Position numbers and translations under genes: made by a program
In this document: positions 42,855 through 51,697 of the stretch, piece after piece
Layout of the letters: each line of letters opens with the position of its first letter
How positions within the stretch are numbered: position 1 is the first letter of the stretch
NCBI RefSeq assembly: GCF_029639405.1
Contig: NZ_CP121274.1
Span: 2,542,001-2,606,000, forward strand
Length of the DNA stretch: 64,000 nucleotides
Direction of reading: 5' to 3'
Source of the DNA: Microbacterium proteolyticum
GTDB taxonomy: Bacteria > Actinomycetota > Actinomycetes > Actinomycetales > Microbacteriaceae
The notes under the pieces: generated by a model
Told to the model about the DNA's origin: nothing
Databases searched by the model: none
The model's input: only the letters and a program-made list of their open reading frames with translations

Positions 42855-44192
42855 GTGAATCAGCAGCTCCACGACCTCGACCACTGGCGGACCCTGCCCA
42901 TCAAGCAGCAGCCCCAGTGGTATGACGAGGCCGCGGTGGCCGCGGCATCCGCCGAACTGGCCACCCTTCCGCCGCTCGTCTTCGCCGGCGAAGTCGACAT
43001 CCTCCGCGACCGTCTGGCCCGGGCCGCCGCCGGTCAGGCCTTCCTCCTCCAGGGCGGTGATTGCGCCGAGACCTTCGCCGGTGCCACCGCGGAGCAGATC
43101 CGCAACCGCATCAAGACCGTTCTGCAGATGGCGGTCGTCCTCACCTACGGCGCGTCGATGCCCGTGGTGAAGATGGGCCGGATGGCGGGGCAGTTCGCCA
43201 AGCCCCGCTCCAGCGACACCGAGACCCGCGGCGACGTGACCCTCCCCGCCTACCGCGGCGACATCGTCAACGGGTACGACTTCACCGAGGAGTCCCGCAA
43301 GGCCGATCCCGCGCGCCTGCTGAAGGGGTACCACACCGCCGCTTCGACGCTGAACCTGATCCGCGCGTTCACGCAGGGCGGCTTCGCCGACCTCCGCGAG
43401 GTCCACAGCTGGAACAAGGGCTTCGCGTCCAATCCCGCCAACCAGGCGTACGAGAGCATGGCGGCCGAGATCGACCGTGCGATCAAGTTCATGGAGGCCG
43501 CCGGCGCGGACTTCGACGAGCTGACGCGCGTGGAGTTCTACACCGGCCACGAGGGTCTGCTCATGGACTACGAGCGCCCGATGACCCGCATCGACTCGCG
43601 TACGGGCCTGGCGTACAACACCTCGTCGCACTTCCAGTGGATCGGCGAGCGCACCCGCGAGCTCGACGGCGCGCACGTCGACTACTTCTCGAAGATCCGC
43701 AACCCCATCGGGGTCAAGCTGGGCCCGACGACGACGCCCGAGACGGCGCTTGCCCTCATCGACAAGCTCGACCCCGAGCGCGAGCCCGGTCGGCTCACGT
43801 TCATCACGCGCATGGGCGCGGGCAAGATCCGCGACGCCCTTCCGCCGCTGCTCGAGGCCGTGCGCGCGTCGGGCGCGACGCCCCTGTGGGTCACCGACCC
43901 GATGCACGGCAACGGCATCACCACGCCGACGGGGTACAAGACGCGGCGCTTCGACGACGTCGTCGACGAGGTGCGCGGGTTCTTCGAGGCGCACCGCTCC
44001 GTGGGCACGCACCCCGGTGGCATCCATGTCGAACTCACCGGAGACGACGTCACCGAGTGCCTCGGCGGCTCGGAGCAGATCGACGAGGCCACCCTCGCGA
44101 CGCGCTACGAGAGCCTGTGCGATCCGCGTCTGAACCACCGTCAGAGCCTCGAGCTCGCGTTCCTCGTGGCCGAGGAGCTCGAGAACCGCTGA
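42855..44192 (+). CDS. aroG: Class II 3-deoxy-D-arabino-heptulosonate-7-phosphate synthase
   Basis: This 445-residue enzyme catalyses the first step of the shikimate pathway (PEP plus erythrose-4-phosphate). The plant-like class II motifs 'FLLQGGDCAETFA', 'VVKMGRMAGQFAKPRS', 'VLTYGASMP', 'FYTGHEGLLMDYE', 'FITRMGAGKIRDALPPLLEAV', 'VTDPMHGNG' and 'GGIHVELTGDDVTECLGG' include the metal and substrate ligands. The next gene (convergent) is a PASTA kinase, as in mycobacteria. Confidence 0.96.
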   Translation: MNQQLHDLDHWRTLPIKQQPQWYDEAAVAAASAELATLPPLVFAGEVDILRDRLARAAAGQAFLLQGGDCAETFAGATAEQIRNRIKTVLQMAVVLTYGASMPVVKMGRMAGQFAKPRSSDTETRGDVTLPAYRGDIVNGYDFTEESRKADPARLLKGYHTAASTLNLIRAFTQGGFADLREVHSWNKGFASNPANQAYESMAAEIDRAIKFMEAAGADFDELTRVEFYTGHEGLLMDYERPMTRIDSRTGLAYNTSSHFQWIGERTRELDGAHVDYFSKIRNPIGVKLGPTTTPETALALIDKLDPEREPGRLTFITRMGAGKIRDALPPLLEAVRASGATPLWVTDPMHGNGITTPTGYKTRRFDDVVDEVRGFFEAHRSVGTHPGGIHVELTGDDVTECLGGSEQIDEATLATRYESLCDPRLNHRQSLELAFLVAEELENR

Positions 44193-44200
44193 CCCGGCTG

Positions 44201-44245
44201 CACGACAGACGCCCCCGATCCGTGTGATCGGGGGCGTCTCTCGTG
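44201..44245. terminator. Bidirectional terminator between aroG and the PASTA kinase
   Basis: A 14-bp perfect stem (44207-44220 with 44226-44239) encloses CGTGT and is extended by a 5-bp outer stem (CACGA/TCGTG) after one mismatch. It lies between convergent stops. Confidence 0.88.
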
Positions 44246-44254
44246 CGGTGAGGG

Positions 44255-46201
44255 CTACAGCGTGGGCGTCAGCGTGACGGTGCTGCCCTGTGGCGCGTTC
44301 GTTCCCGCCTTGGGGTTGGTCGAACGGACCTTGTAGATGTCCCAGTACTTGAAGCCGAGGGGGAGCGTGCCGTCGTCGATCCCGGCGTTGACCTCGAAGC
44401 CCAGGCCTTGCAGCGTGGTGACGGCCTCGCGGATCGTCATCCCGACGACGTTCTCGGGGATCTGCACCGGTCGGGGCCCGATCGACACGCGGAGGGTGAC
44501 GGTGTCATTCGGGCGCCAGTTGCCGCCACCGTCGCGATCGCCGATGCCGATGACCGTGCCCGACGGAACGGAGTTGCTGTACTCCTCGGACGTGGTGGTC
44601 TGCAGCTGCGCGTCGCTCATCGCCCGCTCGGCCTGCGCGGTGGTGAGCCCCACCACGTCGGGGATCGGGCCCAGCGACGTCACGAGCGCGGCCGCATCGC
44701 CCTCGAGCACGGTGCAGCCCTGGGTGCAGTCGATCGCGTCGCCACCGGCGCGCGGGGTGATGCTGACCCCGAGTACGGTTCCCGCCCCCGCGTCCGTGAA
44801 CTCCGACGTCGTGCCGGACACTCCGATGTAGGCCGACTCGAGGATGCCGTTGACCTCGTCCGTCCCCTTGCCGGCGAGGGCGGGCAGGTCGTGCGAGGCC
44901 GGGCCGATCGAGACGAAGACCGTGACCACGGTGCCCTTGTCGAGCCGGACGTCGACCTCGGGGTCGGACCCGACCGTGGTGCCCGCCGGAATCTCCCGAT
45001 CGTTGACCTCCTGCGCCTGGGCGCCGAGCTGCTCCTGGGTGAGCAGGGCCTCGGCCTGGGCGAAGCTCATCCGTGAGACGTCGGGCACCGCCACGAGCGA
45101 CCCGGGTCCCGACCCGAACCACCATCCGGCGGTCGCGGCGCCGGCGGCGAGCATCAGCACGAGCGCGAAGAGCCAGATGCCGCGCGTGGTGCGGCGACGC
45201 GTGCGCTGGCTCAAGCGCGTGGCGTTGTCGACGTCGTCGTGCGGGGTGGACGGCACGACCGCGGTCTGCGGCAGCACCTTGGTCAGTTCGCGGGATTCCT
45301 CGGCGCTGGCCGCCACGGTGCCGACGGCGACGGCCCGCGCCACCTGCGGCGCGAGGCCCAACTCCTTCTCGATGTCGCGCAGACGGGCGAGCATCGCCCC
45401 CGCGTCGAGCGGGCGCTCGGCGGGCTCGCGCTCGGTGGCCCACAGGACCAGCTCGTCGAGCTGCTCGGGGACTCCCGGGTTCTTCGCGCTCGGGCGCGGA
45501 ACCGAGTCCGTGGCGTGCTGATAGGCGATCTGCATCGGCTGCTCGCCCTTGTAGGGCTGCTCGCCGACGAGCATCTCGTAGAGCACGATGCCGAGCGAGT
45601 AGATGTCGCTGCGGGCGTCCGCCGTGCCGCGCGTGACGAGCTCGGGCGCCAGATACGCGATCGTGCCCATCAGCTGCGCACCGCTGGCGGTGTTGGCGGT
45701 GGTGGCGCGGGCGAGTCCGAAGTCGCCGATCTTGATCCGGCCGTCCTCGGCCAGCAGGACGTTCTCGGGCTTGACGTCGCGGTGGACGATGCCGGCGCGA
45801 TGCGCGGCCGCGAGGCCCGACAGGATGGCATCCATGATCGTCAGGGTCTGATCGACCGTGAGGCGTTTGTGCTCGCGCAGGAGCTCGCGCAGTGTGATCC
45901 CGGGCAGGTACTCCATGACGAGGTACGCCATGTCGCCGTCCTGGCCCTGGTCGAAGACGTTGACGACGTGCGGGTCGGACAGTCGCGCAGCCGACCGCGC
46001 CTCCTGGATGAAGCGGCTCTGGAACACGGTGTCGTCGCTGAGATGGCCGTGCATGACCTTCAGCGCGACCCGGCGCTCGAGGCGCAGGTCGGTCGCGACG
46101 TACACGGTCGCCATGCCGCCGCGCGCGATGCGCGCGCGCACCCGGTACCGGCCGTCGACGAGACGGCCGATCAGCGGGTCGGCCTGCTGACTCGTGCTCA
46201 C
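44255..46201 (-). CDS. PASTA-domain Ser/Thr protein kinase (PknL/PknB-like)
   Basis: This 648-residue membrane kinase has a cytoplasmic kinase domain (about 18-275) with 'IARGGMATVYVA', K48, 'HRDVKPENVLL' (D142), 'DFGLARA' and 'GTIAYLAPELV'. A juxtamembrane segment follows, then a transmembrane helix at about 345-365, and about four extracellular PASTA repeats (370-648) that would sense muropeptides or lipid II. The third PASTA unit contains a Cys pair ('IDCTQGCTVL'). The gene sits beside aroG and a Rv2175c-like gene, matching the mycobacterial pknL neighbourhood, although mycobacterial PknL itself has no PASTA repeats. Confidence 0.94.
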   Translation of the reverse strand: MSTSQQADPLIGRLVDGRYRVRARIARGGMATVYVATDLRLERRVALKVMHGHLSDDTVFQSRFIQEARSAARLSDPHVVNVFDQGQDGDMAYLVMEYLPGITLRELLREHKRLTVDQTLTIMDAILSGLAAAHRAGIVHRDVKPENVLLAEDGRIKIGDFGLARATTANTASGAQLMGTIAYLAPELVTRGTADARSDIYSLGIVLYEMLVGEQPYKGEQPMQIAYQHATDSVPRPSAKNPGVPEQLDELVLWATEREPAERPLDAGAMLARLRDIEKELGLAPQVARAVAVGTVAASAEESRELTKVLPQTAVVPSTPHDDVDNATRLSQRTRRRTTRGIWLFALVLMLAAGAATAGWWFGSGPGSLVAVPDVSRMSFAQAEALLTQEQLGAQAQEVNDREIPAGTTVGSDPEVDVRLDKGTVVTVFVSIGPASHDLPALAGKGTDEVNGILESAYIGVSGTTSEFTDAGAGTVLGVSITPRAGGDAIDCTQGCTVLEGDAAALVTSLGPIPDVVGLTTAQAERAMSDAQLQTTTSEEYSNSVPSGTVIGIGDRDGGGNWRPNDTVTLRVSIGPRPVQIPENVVGMTIREAVTTLQGLGFEVNAGIDDGTLPLGFKYWDIYKVRSTNPKAGTNAPQGSTVTLTPTL

Positions 46202-46255
46202 GGGTCGAGTCTACGGAGCGCCCCCTGGGAGCACGGGGAGCGGCTCACCTTCGCA

Positions 46256-47260
46256 TCAGCCGAGAACCGCGATCCAGGTGGTCGCCGGGGACTCCCACTG
46301 CGCGTAGCGATCGGGGTACGCCGAGATCTGCACCGCCTGCGCGGCGTCGGCGTAGGCCATGCCCTCCCATCCGGGGATGTCGAGCAGGCCGCGGGTCGCC
46401 GAGCCGTTGGGGTCGCCCGCGCCGCCGTAGAAGACGCGCGTCGCGCGTTCGCGGTCGAGGATCTGATCGGGCGCTCCCCAGCCGCTGCTCGGTCGCTGCT
46501 GGAAAAGACCCAGCGAGTCGCGGTCGCCCCAGTCGAGGTTGCGGAGCCACGATTCCTGCATGGCGGTGCCGAGGGCGATCGCGATGCCGCGGTCCGACAC
46601 GCCCAGCTCCCGGCCGATGCGGATGATGAGCCGGGCGTTGTCCGCCTGTTCGGCGTCGAGGCCGGGCGCCGTCGCCGGACCCGCGGATGCCGCGACCCCG
46701 GTCGCCGCGGCGGATCCGGCCGAGGGGATCTGGAGCGTCTCGCCCGGGTAGATGATCGACGCGCGGGTCAGGCCGTTCGCCGCCAGGACCGCGTCGATGG
46801 AGACGCCGTTGGCGGCGGCGATGGCCGACACGGTGTCGCCGGGGCGCACCTCGTGCGTGCGCCCGCTCGGCGCGGGAGCAGGGGGTGCCTCCGTCGTCGC
46901 CGCCGGGGGAGTCGCCGGTGCGGCGGGGACGAGCGCGAGCACCTGTCCCGGCCGGATGATGCTGCCCGCCTCGAGGCCGTTCGCCGCGAGGACGGCGGCG
47001 GTGTCCAGCCCGTGCGCGCGGGCGATCGCCCAGACGGTGTCGCCGGGCTGCACGGTGTACGACACCGGGGGTGCTGCGCTCGCGCGGACGGGGGAGCCGA
47101 GCGTCGCGGGTGCGGGGGGCACGGCGGACAGGGCGGGCGCCGGCGGGGCGGCGTGCGCCGCGTTCTCGCCGGAGAGGGCGAGCGCGATCGTGCCGGCCAC
47201 GGCTGCGGGCCAGACGGTCAGGCCGCGCGGGCGCGCGGACAGGGGAGGGAGTCGTCGCAT
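46256..47260 (-). CDS. Secreted LysM protein with C-terminal lytic-transglycosylase-like domain
   Basis: This 334-residue exported protein has a signal peptide to about residue 37 ('AVAGTIALALSGENAAHA|APP'). Two LysM peptidoglycan-binding modules follow at about 66-110 ('YTVQPGDTVWAIARAHGLDTAAVLAANGL') and 135-180 ('HEVRPGDTVSAIAAANGVSIDAVLAANGL'), linked by Ala/Pro. The C-terminal lysozyme-like domain (about 205-334) has 'ALGTAMQESWLRNLDWGDRDSLGLFQQRPSSGWG', with E in AMQES as catalytic candidate. It probably remodels the cell wall. The ATG at 47260 begins a clean signal peptide; a TTG at 47320 was rejected. Confidence 0.9.
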   Translation of the reverse strand: MRRLPPLSARPRGLTVWPAAVAGTIALALSGENAAHAAPPAPALSAVPPAPATLGSPVRASAAPPVSYTVQPGDTVWAIARAHGLDTAAVLAANGLEAGSIIRPGQVLALVPAAPATPPAATTEAPPAPAPSGRTHEVRPGDTVSAIAAANGVSIDAVLAANGLTRASIIYPGETLQIPSAGSAAATGVAASAGPATAPGLDAEQADNARLIIRIGRELGVSDRGIAIALGTAMQESWLRNLDWGDRDSLGLFQQRPSSGWGAPDQILDRERATRVFYGGAGDPNGSATRGLLDIPGWEGMAYADAAQAVQISAYPDRYAQWESPATTWIAVLG

Positions 47261-47385
47261 GGTGGGGGATCCGTTCTTCCGACTGCCCGCCACCGTCGCA
47301 CGCGACGTGACGGATGTCAACGCATGAGGTTGTTGTGACGGGTGTGACGGATGCGGTTCGCGTGCTCGTTCCCGAGCCGGGATGA

Positions 47386-47391
47386 GATAGT
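47386..47391 (+). promoter_or_regulatory. Probable -10 box (GATAGT) of the Rv2175c-like gene
   Basis: GATAGT ends 6 bases before the GTG at 47398, with no ribosome binding site in between: a leaderless layout. Confidence 0.45.
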
Positions 47392-47397
47392 GGCAGG

Positions 47398-47742
47398 GTG
47401 ACCGACACGCCCCGCTTCGCGACCGAATGGCTGACCCTTCCCGACCTCGTCGAGGTGCTCGGGGAGCCTCTCGGGCGCGTCCGCCGACTGCTGGACGACA
47501 ACTACCTGGTGGGCACGCGACGCGACGGCGTCCTGCGGGTGCCGGCGGTGTTCATCGTCGACGGTCGCCCGCTGCCGTCGCTGCGCGGCACGATCATCGT
47601 GCTCCACGACGTCGGGTTCGACGCCGACGAGACCATCGACTGGCTCTTCACGCCGGAGGAGACCATCGGAGTCGCCCCGATCGAGGCGCTCCTGGCCGGA
47701 CGCAAGAGCGAAGTGCGCCGCGTGGCGGCCGCGCTGGCCTGA
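47398..47742 (+). CDS. Rv2175c-family DNA-binding protein (kinase substrate)
   Basis: This 114-residue protein has an N-terminal winged-helix-like region 'WLTLPDLVEVLGEPLGRVRRLLDDNYLVG', the central 'LRVPAVFIVDG' and 'LRGTIIVLHDVGFDADETIDWLFTPEETI', and a C-terminal helix, as in mycobacterial Rv2175c. That protein binds DNA and is phosphorylated by PknL, which releases DNA. Proximity to a PASTA kinase (44255-46201) and a polyprenyl synthase repeats the mycobacterial context. An N-terminal Thr (MTDT) could be the phosphosite (inferred). Confidence 0.9.
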   Translation: MTDTPRFATEWLTLPDLVEVLGEPLGRVRRLLDDNYLVGTRRDGVLRVPAVFIVDGRPLPSLRGTIIVLHDVGFDADETIDWLFTPEETIGVAPIEALLAGRKSEVRRVAAALA

Positions 47743-47761
47743 GCCCGATCCGTCGACCGCG

Positions 47762-48853
47762 TCAGGACGTGCGACGCGTCGCGGCGCGGGCGAGTTCCCG
47801 GAGCTCCGCGACGGCTTCCCGGCCCAGGTGCGCTCCGTCGAGAGCGCCTTCGGCCTGACGCTCGTACTCGACGATGAGCTGCTCGGTGCGTTCGAGCGCA
47901 CCCGTGTCGACGATCGTCTGCTGCAGGTCGCTGATGCGCCCGGCATCCAGGGTCCTGTCGCCGAGCAGGGCGTCGAGCTCCGCGCGGCGCTCGACGGACA
48001 GCGCCTGGCGGGCGTACGCGACGAGGACGGTGCGCTTGCCTTCGCGCAGATCGTCGCCCGAGGGCTTGCCGGTCACCGCGCTGTCGCCGAACACTCCGAG
48101 CACGTCGTCGCGCAGCTGGAACGCCATGCCGATGTCGTGCCCGAAGCGTCCGAGCGCGTCGAGCTGGGCGTCGTCCGCGCCCGCGAGAGCGGCTCCGATC
48201 TGCAGCGGTTTCTGGATGCTGTAACGCGCCGACTTGTAGGACGCGACGCGCAGCGCGCGATCGGCGTGGTCGTCGTCGTCGTGGACGGCGTACGCGGACT
48301 CCTCCGCGACGTCGAGGAACTGCCCGATCGTGACATCCCGACGCATGTCCGCGTACTGGCGCCGGGTCGCCGGGGCCGTGGCGAGGTCGGCGAGGGATTC
48401 CTCGAGCAGGTCGTCGCTCCACGCGACGAGCAGGTCGCCCAGAAGGATCGCCGCGGAACGGCCGAATGCCTCGGGATCGCCGGCCCAGTGCGCGTCGACA
48501 TGCGCGGCCTGCAGGGCCCGATGGGCCGCGGGCTGTCCGCGCCGCGTGTCCGAATTGTCGATCAGGTCGTCGTGGACGAGGGCCGCCGCCTGGAACACCT
48601 CGAGGGCCGCCGCGACCCCGACGGCGGCGGTGTCCGGAGCCGTCGGGGCGCCCGCGGCGACCTCGTCGACGGCACGCCGTCCGGTCAGCAGGAAGCGGGC
48701 GCGCAGACGCTTGCCGCCCCGCAGGGAAGCGGCCCCGGCACGGGCCATCTTCTCGGCCTCGGACCCCAGCGCGGAGGCGTACGATATCTGTTCAGACACG
48801 AACTTGTCGAGTCGCTGAGAAACGGCTTCGATCGGTTCCGGGGAGGTCGACAC
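47762..48853 (-). CDS. Polyprenyl diphosphate synthase (geranylgeranyl-PP type, IdsA-like)
   Basis: This 363-residue trans-prenyltransferase has both aspartate-rich motifs: FARM 'LVHDDLIDNSDTRRG' and SARM 'FQLRDDVLGVFGD', with 'RGGKRLRARFLL' for IPP binding and 'GKPSGDDLREGKRTVLV' after SARM. The residues before the first motif suggest a medium-chain (C20-C45) product for carotenoid, menaquinone or lipid carriers. Length cannot be fixed from sequence. GTG start, with the minus-strand TAGGCT box at 48860-48865 only 6 bases upstream. Confidence 0.92.
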   Translation of the reverse strand: MSTSPEPIEAVSQRLDKFVSEQISYASALGSEAEKMARAGAASLRGGKRLRARFLLTGRRAVDEVAAGAPTAPDTAAVGVAAALEVFQAAALVHDDLIDNSDTRRGQPAAHRALQAAHVDAHWAGDPEAFGRSAAILLGDLLVAWSDDLLEESLADLATAPATRRQYADMRRDVTIGQFLDVAEESAYAVHDDDDHADRALRVASYKSARYSIQKPLQIGAALAGADDAQLDALGRFGHDIGMAFQLRDDVLGVFGDSAVTGKPSGDDLREGKRTVLVAYARQALSVERRAELDALLGDRTLDAGRISDLQQTIVDTGALERTEQLIVEYERQAEGALDGAHLGREAVAELRELARAATRRTS

Positions 48854-48859
48854 GGGCCT

Positions 48860-48888
48860 AGCCTAGTGATCCACGCCCCGCGTAGAAT
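48860..48888. promoter_or_regulatory. Divergent -10 boxes of the prenyl synthase and DUF3040 genes
   Basis: On the minus strand TAGGCT (48860-48865) precedes the prenyl synthase GTG by 6 bases. On the plus strand TAGAAT (48883-48888) precedes the DUF3040 ATG by 29 bases with a GAGGGGG ribosome binding site. The two promoters share a 64-base gap. Confidence 0.55.
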
Positions 48889-48917
48889 CGAACGTACTGA
48901 GCAATAGAGGGGGACGC

Positions 48918-49304
48918 ATGCCACTCTCCGAACAGGAGCAGCGTCTGCTGGACGAGATGGAACGCCATCTCATGAGTAACGACGCCGACGTCGTCACCGC
49001 TCCGAGTCGCGCGCTCAGCTATCGCAACATCGTCCTCGGGTCGATCCTCGTGCTCGCCGGTCTCGGCGCCCTCATCGCGGGCGTCTCGATCGGGTTCAAC
49101 ACGGGCGTCCTCGGTATCGCGGTGGGTGTGGTCGGCTTCCTGGTGATGGTCGGCGGCGTGGTCTTCGCCGTCACCCCCACGCGCAGCTCCTCGCGACTCC
49201 CGTCAGCCCGCGCCGCCTCGGGTGCGCGTGCCCCCCGCGCGTCGGGTGCCTCCTTCATGGATCGCATGAACGATCGGTGGGACCGCCGCAACGAAGGGCG
49301 CTGA
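48918..49304 (+). CDS. DUF3040 membrane protein
   Basis: This 128-residue protein has an N-terminal 'MPLSEQEQRLLDEMERHLMSND', the DUF3040 hallmark, then two transmembrane helices at about 38-58 and 62-84, and a basic, Ala/Ser-rich cytoplasmic tail ending 'DRWDRRNEGR'. This small actinobacterial family lies next to mraZ in many genomes and is suspected to be linked to cell division or envelope, but no function is known. The gene ends at a UUCG-loop terminator that insulates the dcw cluster. Confidence 0.92.
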   Translation: MPLSEQEQRLLDEMERHLMSNDADVVTAPSRALSYRNIVLGSILVLAGLGALIAGVSIGFNTGVLGIAVGVVGFLVMVGGVVFAVTPTRSSSRLPSARAASGARAPRASGASFMDRMNDRWDRRNEGR

Positions 49305-49325
49305 CCCTCCTCCTCGCTTCACCTG

Positions 49326-49358
49326 AACACCGGCTCTTCGGAGCCGGTGTTTTTTTGC
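49326..49358 (+). terminator. Intrinsic terminator with UUCG tetraloop after DUF3040
   Basis: AACACCGGCTC pairs with GAGCCGGTGTT (11 bp) around TTCG, followed by TTTTTT. It is a textbook terminator upstream of the mraZ control region. Confidence 0.95.
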
Positions 49359-49539
49359 GTCCGCGGTGACCGCCGCGAGCGGCGTGAGAATCGCTCCCTT
49401 TCCCTCCACTCGGGGGCCCGCTCGTGTCGCGCGCGGTCGGATGCCGCGGATCGACGCGGATGTCGGACCCCGCCGTTGAGCGGGGGAAGACCCTACACGT
49501 CACGGATTCCCCGCGGAAGACCCGCATTCTGATGGCGAA

Positions 49540-49565
49540 GTGGAGGCCAGTGGAGTAAAGTGGGG
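49540..49565 (+). promoter_or_regulatory. MraZ-box: three direct GTGG(A/G)G repeats over the mraZ -10 region
   Basis: GTGGAG, GTGGAG and GTGGGG begin at 49540, 49550 and 49560, exactly 10 bases apart. MraZ proteins are known to bind short G-rich direct repeats with 10-base periodicity upstream of their own gene. The repeats overlap the probable -10 box TAAAGT (49556-49561), so binding would block the dcw promoter. Confidence 0.8.
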
Positions 49566-49603
49566 GAAACTTCGCAGGCCGGACGAAGGGGGTGGACGCC
49601 CGA

Positions 49604-50035
49604 ATGCTGCTCGGCACGCACACTCCCAAGCTCGACGACAAAGGGCGCGTCATCCTGCCCGCGAAGTTCCGTGACGATCTCGGAGCCGGAGTGGTGATCA
49701 CCCGGGGGCAGGACCGCTGCCTCTACGTGTTCAGCACCGAGGAGTTCGAGCGCGTGCACGAGCGGATCCGCGAGGCGCCGCTCAGCAACAAGCAGGCCCG
49801 CGACTTCCTGCGCATGTTCCTCTCCGGGGCCAGTGCGGAGAAGCCCGACGGGCAGAACCGCATCACCGTCCCCCCGGCGCTGCGCGCGTACGCCGGCCTC
49901 GATCGGGAACTGGTCGTCACCGGTGTCGGCGCCCACGCCGAGATCTGGGACGCCACGGCCTGGAACGCCTACGCCGAGAGCAACGAAGAGACCTACGCCG
50001 AGATGGAGCAGGAGGTGATCCCGGGACTGTTCTGA
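49604..50035 (+). CDS. mraZ: Transcriptional regulator MraZ
   Basis: This 143-residue protein has two SpoVT/AbrB-like swapped-hairpin domains: '[24 protein letters not shown]' at the start and '[25 protein letters not shown]' in the second half. It autoregulates the dcw operon through direct repeats (seen at 49540-49565). ATG 49604 gives the usual family length; a GTG at 49592 would add four residues (VDAR). It is followed by a 96-base gap before rsmH, in which I see no terminator. Confidence 0.95.
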   Translation: MLLGTHTPKLDDKGRVILPAKFRDDLGAGVVITRGQDRCLYVFSTEEFERVHERIREAPLSNKQARDFLRMFLSGASAEKPDGQNRITVPPALRAYAGLDRELVVTGVGAHAEIWDATAWNAYAESNEETYAEMEQEVIPGLF

Positions 50036-50131
50036 TCGCGGGCTGTGATTCCCAGCCGCACGCCCTGACGCACTTCCCCGGCGCCAGGTCGAGCGGATGG
50101 GGATCAGAGCCCGCGACCTCCCCCCGTCATC

Positions 50132-51085
50132 ATGGACATCCGCGACATTCACACCCCCGTCCTGCTCGAGCGCTGCGCCGAGCTGCTCGGCCCGGCCCTC
50201 CAGCGCGAGGGAGCCGTCTTCGTCGATGCCACCCTCGGCATGGGCGGCCACTCCGAAGCGTTCCTCGAGCGGTTCCCGACCGCGCGTCTGATCGGTCTGG
50301 ACCGCGACACCGACGCCCTGCGCATCGCGGGGGAGCGCCTGGCCCGGTTCGAAGGCCGTACGACGTTCGTGCACACCGTCTACGACGGCATCGCGGATGC
50401 CGTGGCCTCGGCGGGCGTCGACAAGGTCGACGGCATCCTGTTCGACCTGGGAGTGTCCTCGCTCCAGCTCGACGAAGCCGCGCGCGGGTTCGCCTACGCG
50501 CAGGACGCCCCGCTGGACATGCGCATGGACCAGACCTCCGGCGTCACCGCCGCCGAGGTGCTCGCGACGTACGGCGAGGGCGACCTCCGCCGCATCTTCG
50601 AGCGCTACGGAGAAGAGAAGCTGGCGGGCCGCTACGCCCGCGCGATCATCGCCGCGCGGCAGCAGGCGCCGCTGGAGCGTTCGGGCCAGTTGGTCGACGT
50701 GCTCCAGGCGGCGACGCCGGCCGCGGTGCTGCGGGAACGGCATCCCGCCAAGCGCGTCTTCCAGGCCCTGCGTATCGAGGTCAACGCCGAACTGTCGGTG
50801 CTCGAACGCGCGATCCCCGCGGCCCTGAGCGTCCTCGGCGTCGGGGGGCGCATCGTCGTGCTGTCCTACCAGTCGCTCGAGGACCGCCTGGTCAAGCGGG
50901 TGTTCGCCGAAGCGTCGGCATCCACCGCTCCCCGCGGCCTGCCGGTCGAACTCCCCGAGCACGCCCCCAAGTTCCGGCTGCTCGTGCGCGGCGCCGAACT
51001 CGCCGGCGACGAAGAACGCGCCGCCAACCCGCGTGCCACCCCCGTGCGTCTGCGTGCGGCCGAGAGGATCCAGGAGGACGCATGA
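50132..51085 (+). CDS. rsmH: 16S rRNA m4C1402 methyltransferase
   Basis: This 317-residue SAM-dependent methyltransferase has 'HTPVLLERC', SAM motif I '[16 protein letters not shown]', '[14 protein letters not shown]', '[33 protein letters not shown]' and '[16 protein letters not shown]'. It is the standard second gene of the dcw cluster and modifies the ribosomal P-site. Its stop overlaps ftsL by 4 bases (ATGA). Confidence 0.97.
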   Translation: MDIRDIHTPVLLERCAELLGPALQREGAVFVDATLGMGGHSEAFLERFPTARLIGLDRDTDALRIAGERLARFEGRTTFVHTVYDGIADAVASAGVDKVDGILFDLGVSSLQLDEAARGFAYAQDAPLDMRMDQTSGVTAAEVLATYGEGDLRRIFERYGEEKLAGRYARAIIAARQQAPLERSGQLVDVLQAATPAAVLRERHPAKRVFQALRIEVNAELSVLERAIPAALSVLGVGGRIVVLSYQSLEDRLVKRVFAEASASTAPRGLPVELPEHAPKFRLLVRGAELAGDEERAANPRATPVRLRAAERIQEDA

Positions 51086-51693
51086 GCGCTCCCCAGACCA
51101 TCGACGCGGCGTTCCTCCCGGAGTTCCCCGTCCCCGTCCGCGAGCCCCGACGGCTCCACGCGGTCGACGCGCCCGCGCGTCGACGTGTGCCGCGACGCGC
51201 CTTCGGCGTCATCGCGGTGCTCGGGGCGGTCCTGATCGCGCTCGTGCAGATGGGTCTGTCGATCCTCACCACGCAGAGCTCGTTCGAGATCTCGTCGCTC
51301 ACCCAGCAGCAGCGGGACCTCACGTACCAGAAGCAGATCCTCTACGACGAGGTCGCCGGGCTGAACTCGCCCCAGTACCTCGCCGCGAACGCCGCCGCGC
51401 TCGGGATGGTGATCGACGAGACGCCGACCTACCTGCGACTGAGCGACGGTGCCGTCATCGGCGCCGGCAAGCCCGCCGAGGGCGCCTCCTCCGTGGATGC
51501 CATCGGTCGCGGGTCCGTTCGCAACGCCCTGATCGCGGGGGTCCCCCTCGTGACCGACCCGCAGCAGGCCGCGGGGCCCGCCACCGACGCCACGACCACC
51601 GCTGACGCGGCCACCGATGCGACGGCTCCGGCGACCGGTTCCGCGACACCCCCGCCGATCAGCGACGGTCTGCCGACGCCCGCGACACGATAA
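51082..51693 (+). CDS. ftsL: Cell-division protein FtsL-like
   Basis: This 203-residue bitopic membrane protein has a cytoplasmic N-tail of about 40 residues, a single helix ('[22 protein letters not shown]') and then a periplasmic coiled coil ('[27 protein letters not shown]'). Next comes a Pro/Ala/Thr-rich C-terminal extension of about 90 residues, longer than in typical FtsL. Position between rsmH and ftsI, rather than sequence identity, identifies it. FtsL forms a complex with FtsB/DivIC and FtsQ that activates FtsWI. Confidence 0.85.
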   Translation: MSAPQTIDAAFLPEFPVPVREPRRLHAVDAPARRRVPRRAFGVIAVLGAVLIALVQMGLSILTTQSSFEISSLTQQQRDLTYQKQILYDEVAGLNSPQYLAANAAALGMVIDETPTYLRLSDGAVIGAGKPAEGASSVDAIGRGSVRNALIAGVPLVTDPQQAAGPATDATTTADAATDATAPATGSATPPPISDGLPTPATR

Positions 51694-51697
51694 GCCC

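Noticed and set aside
47261..47320. TTG at 47320 as start of the LysM protein
   Set aside because: The ATG at 47260 opens directly into a clear signal peptide; the extension would put a charged segment before it.
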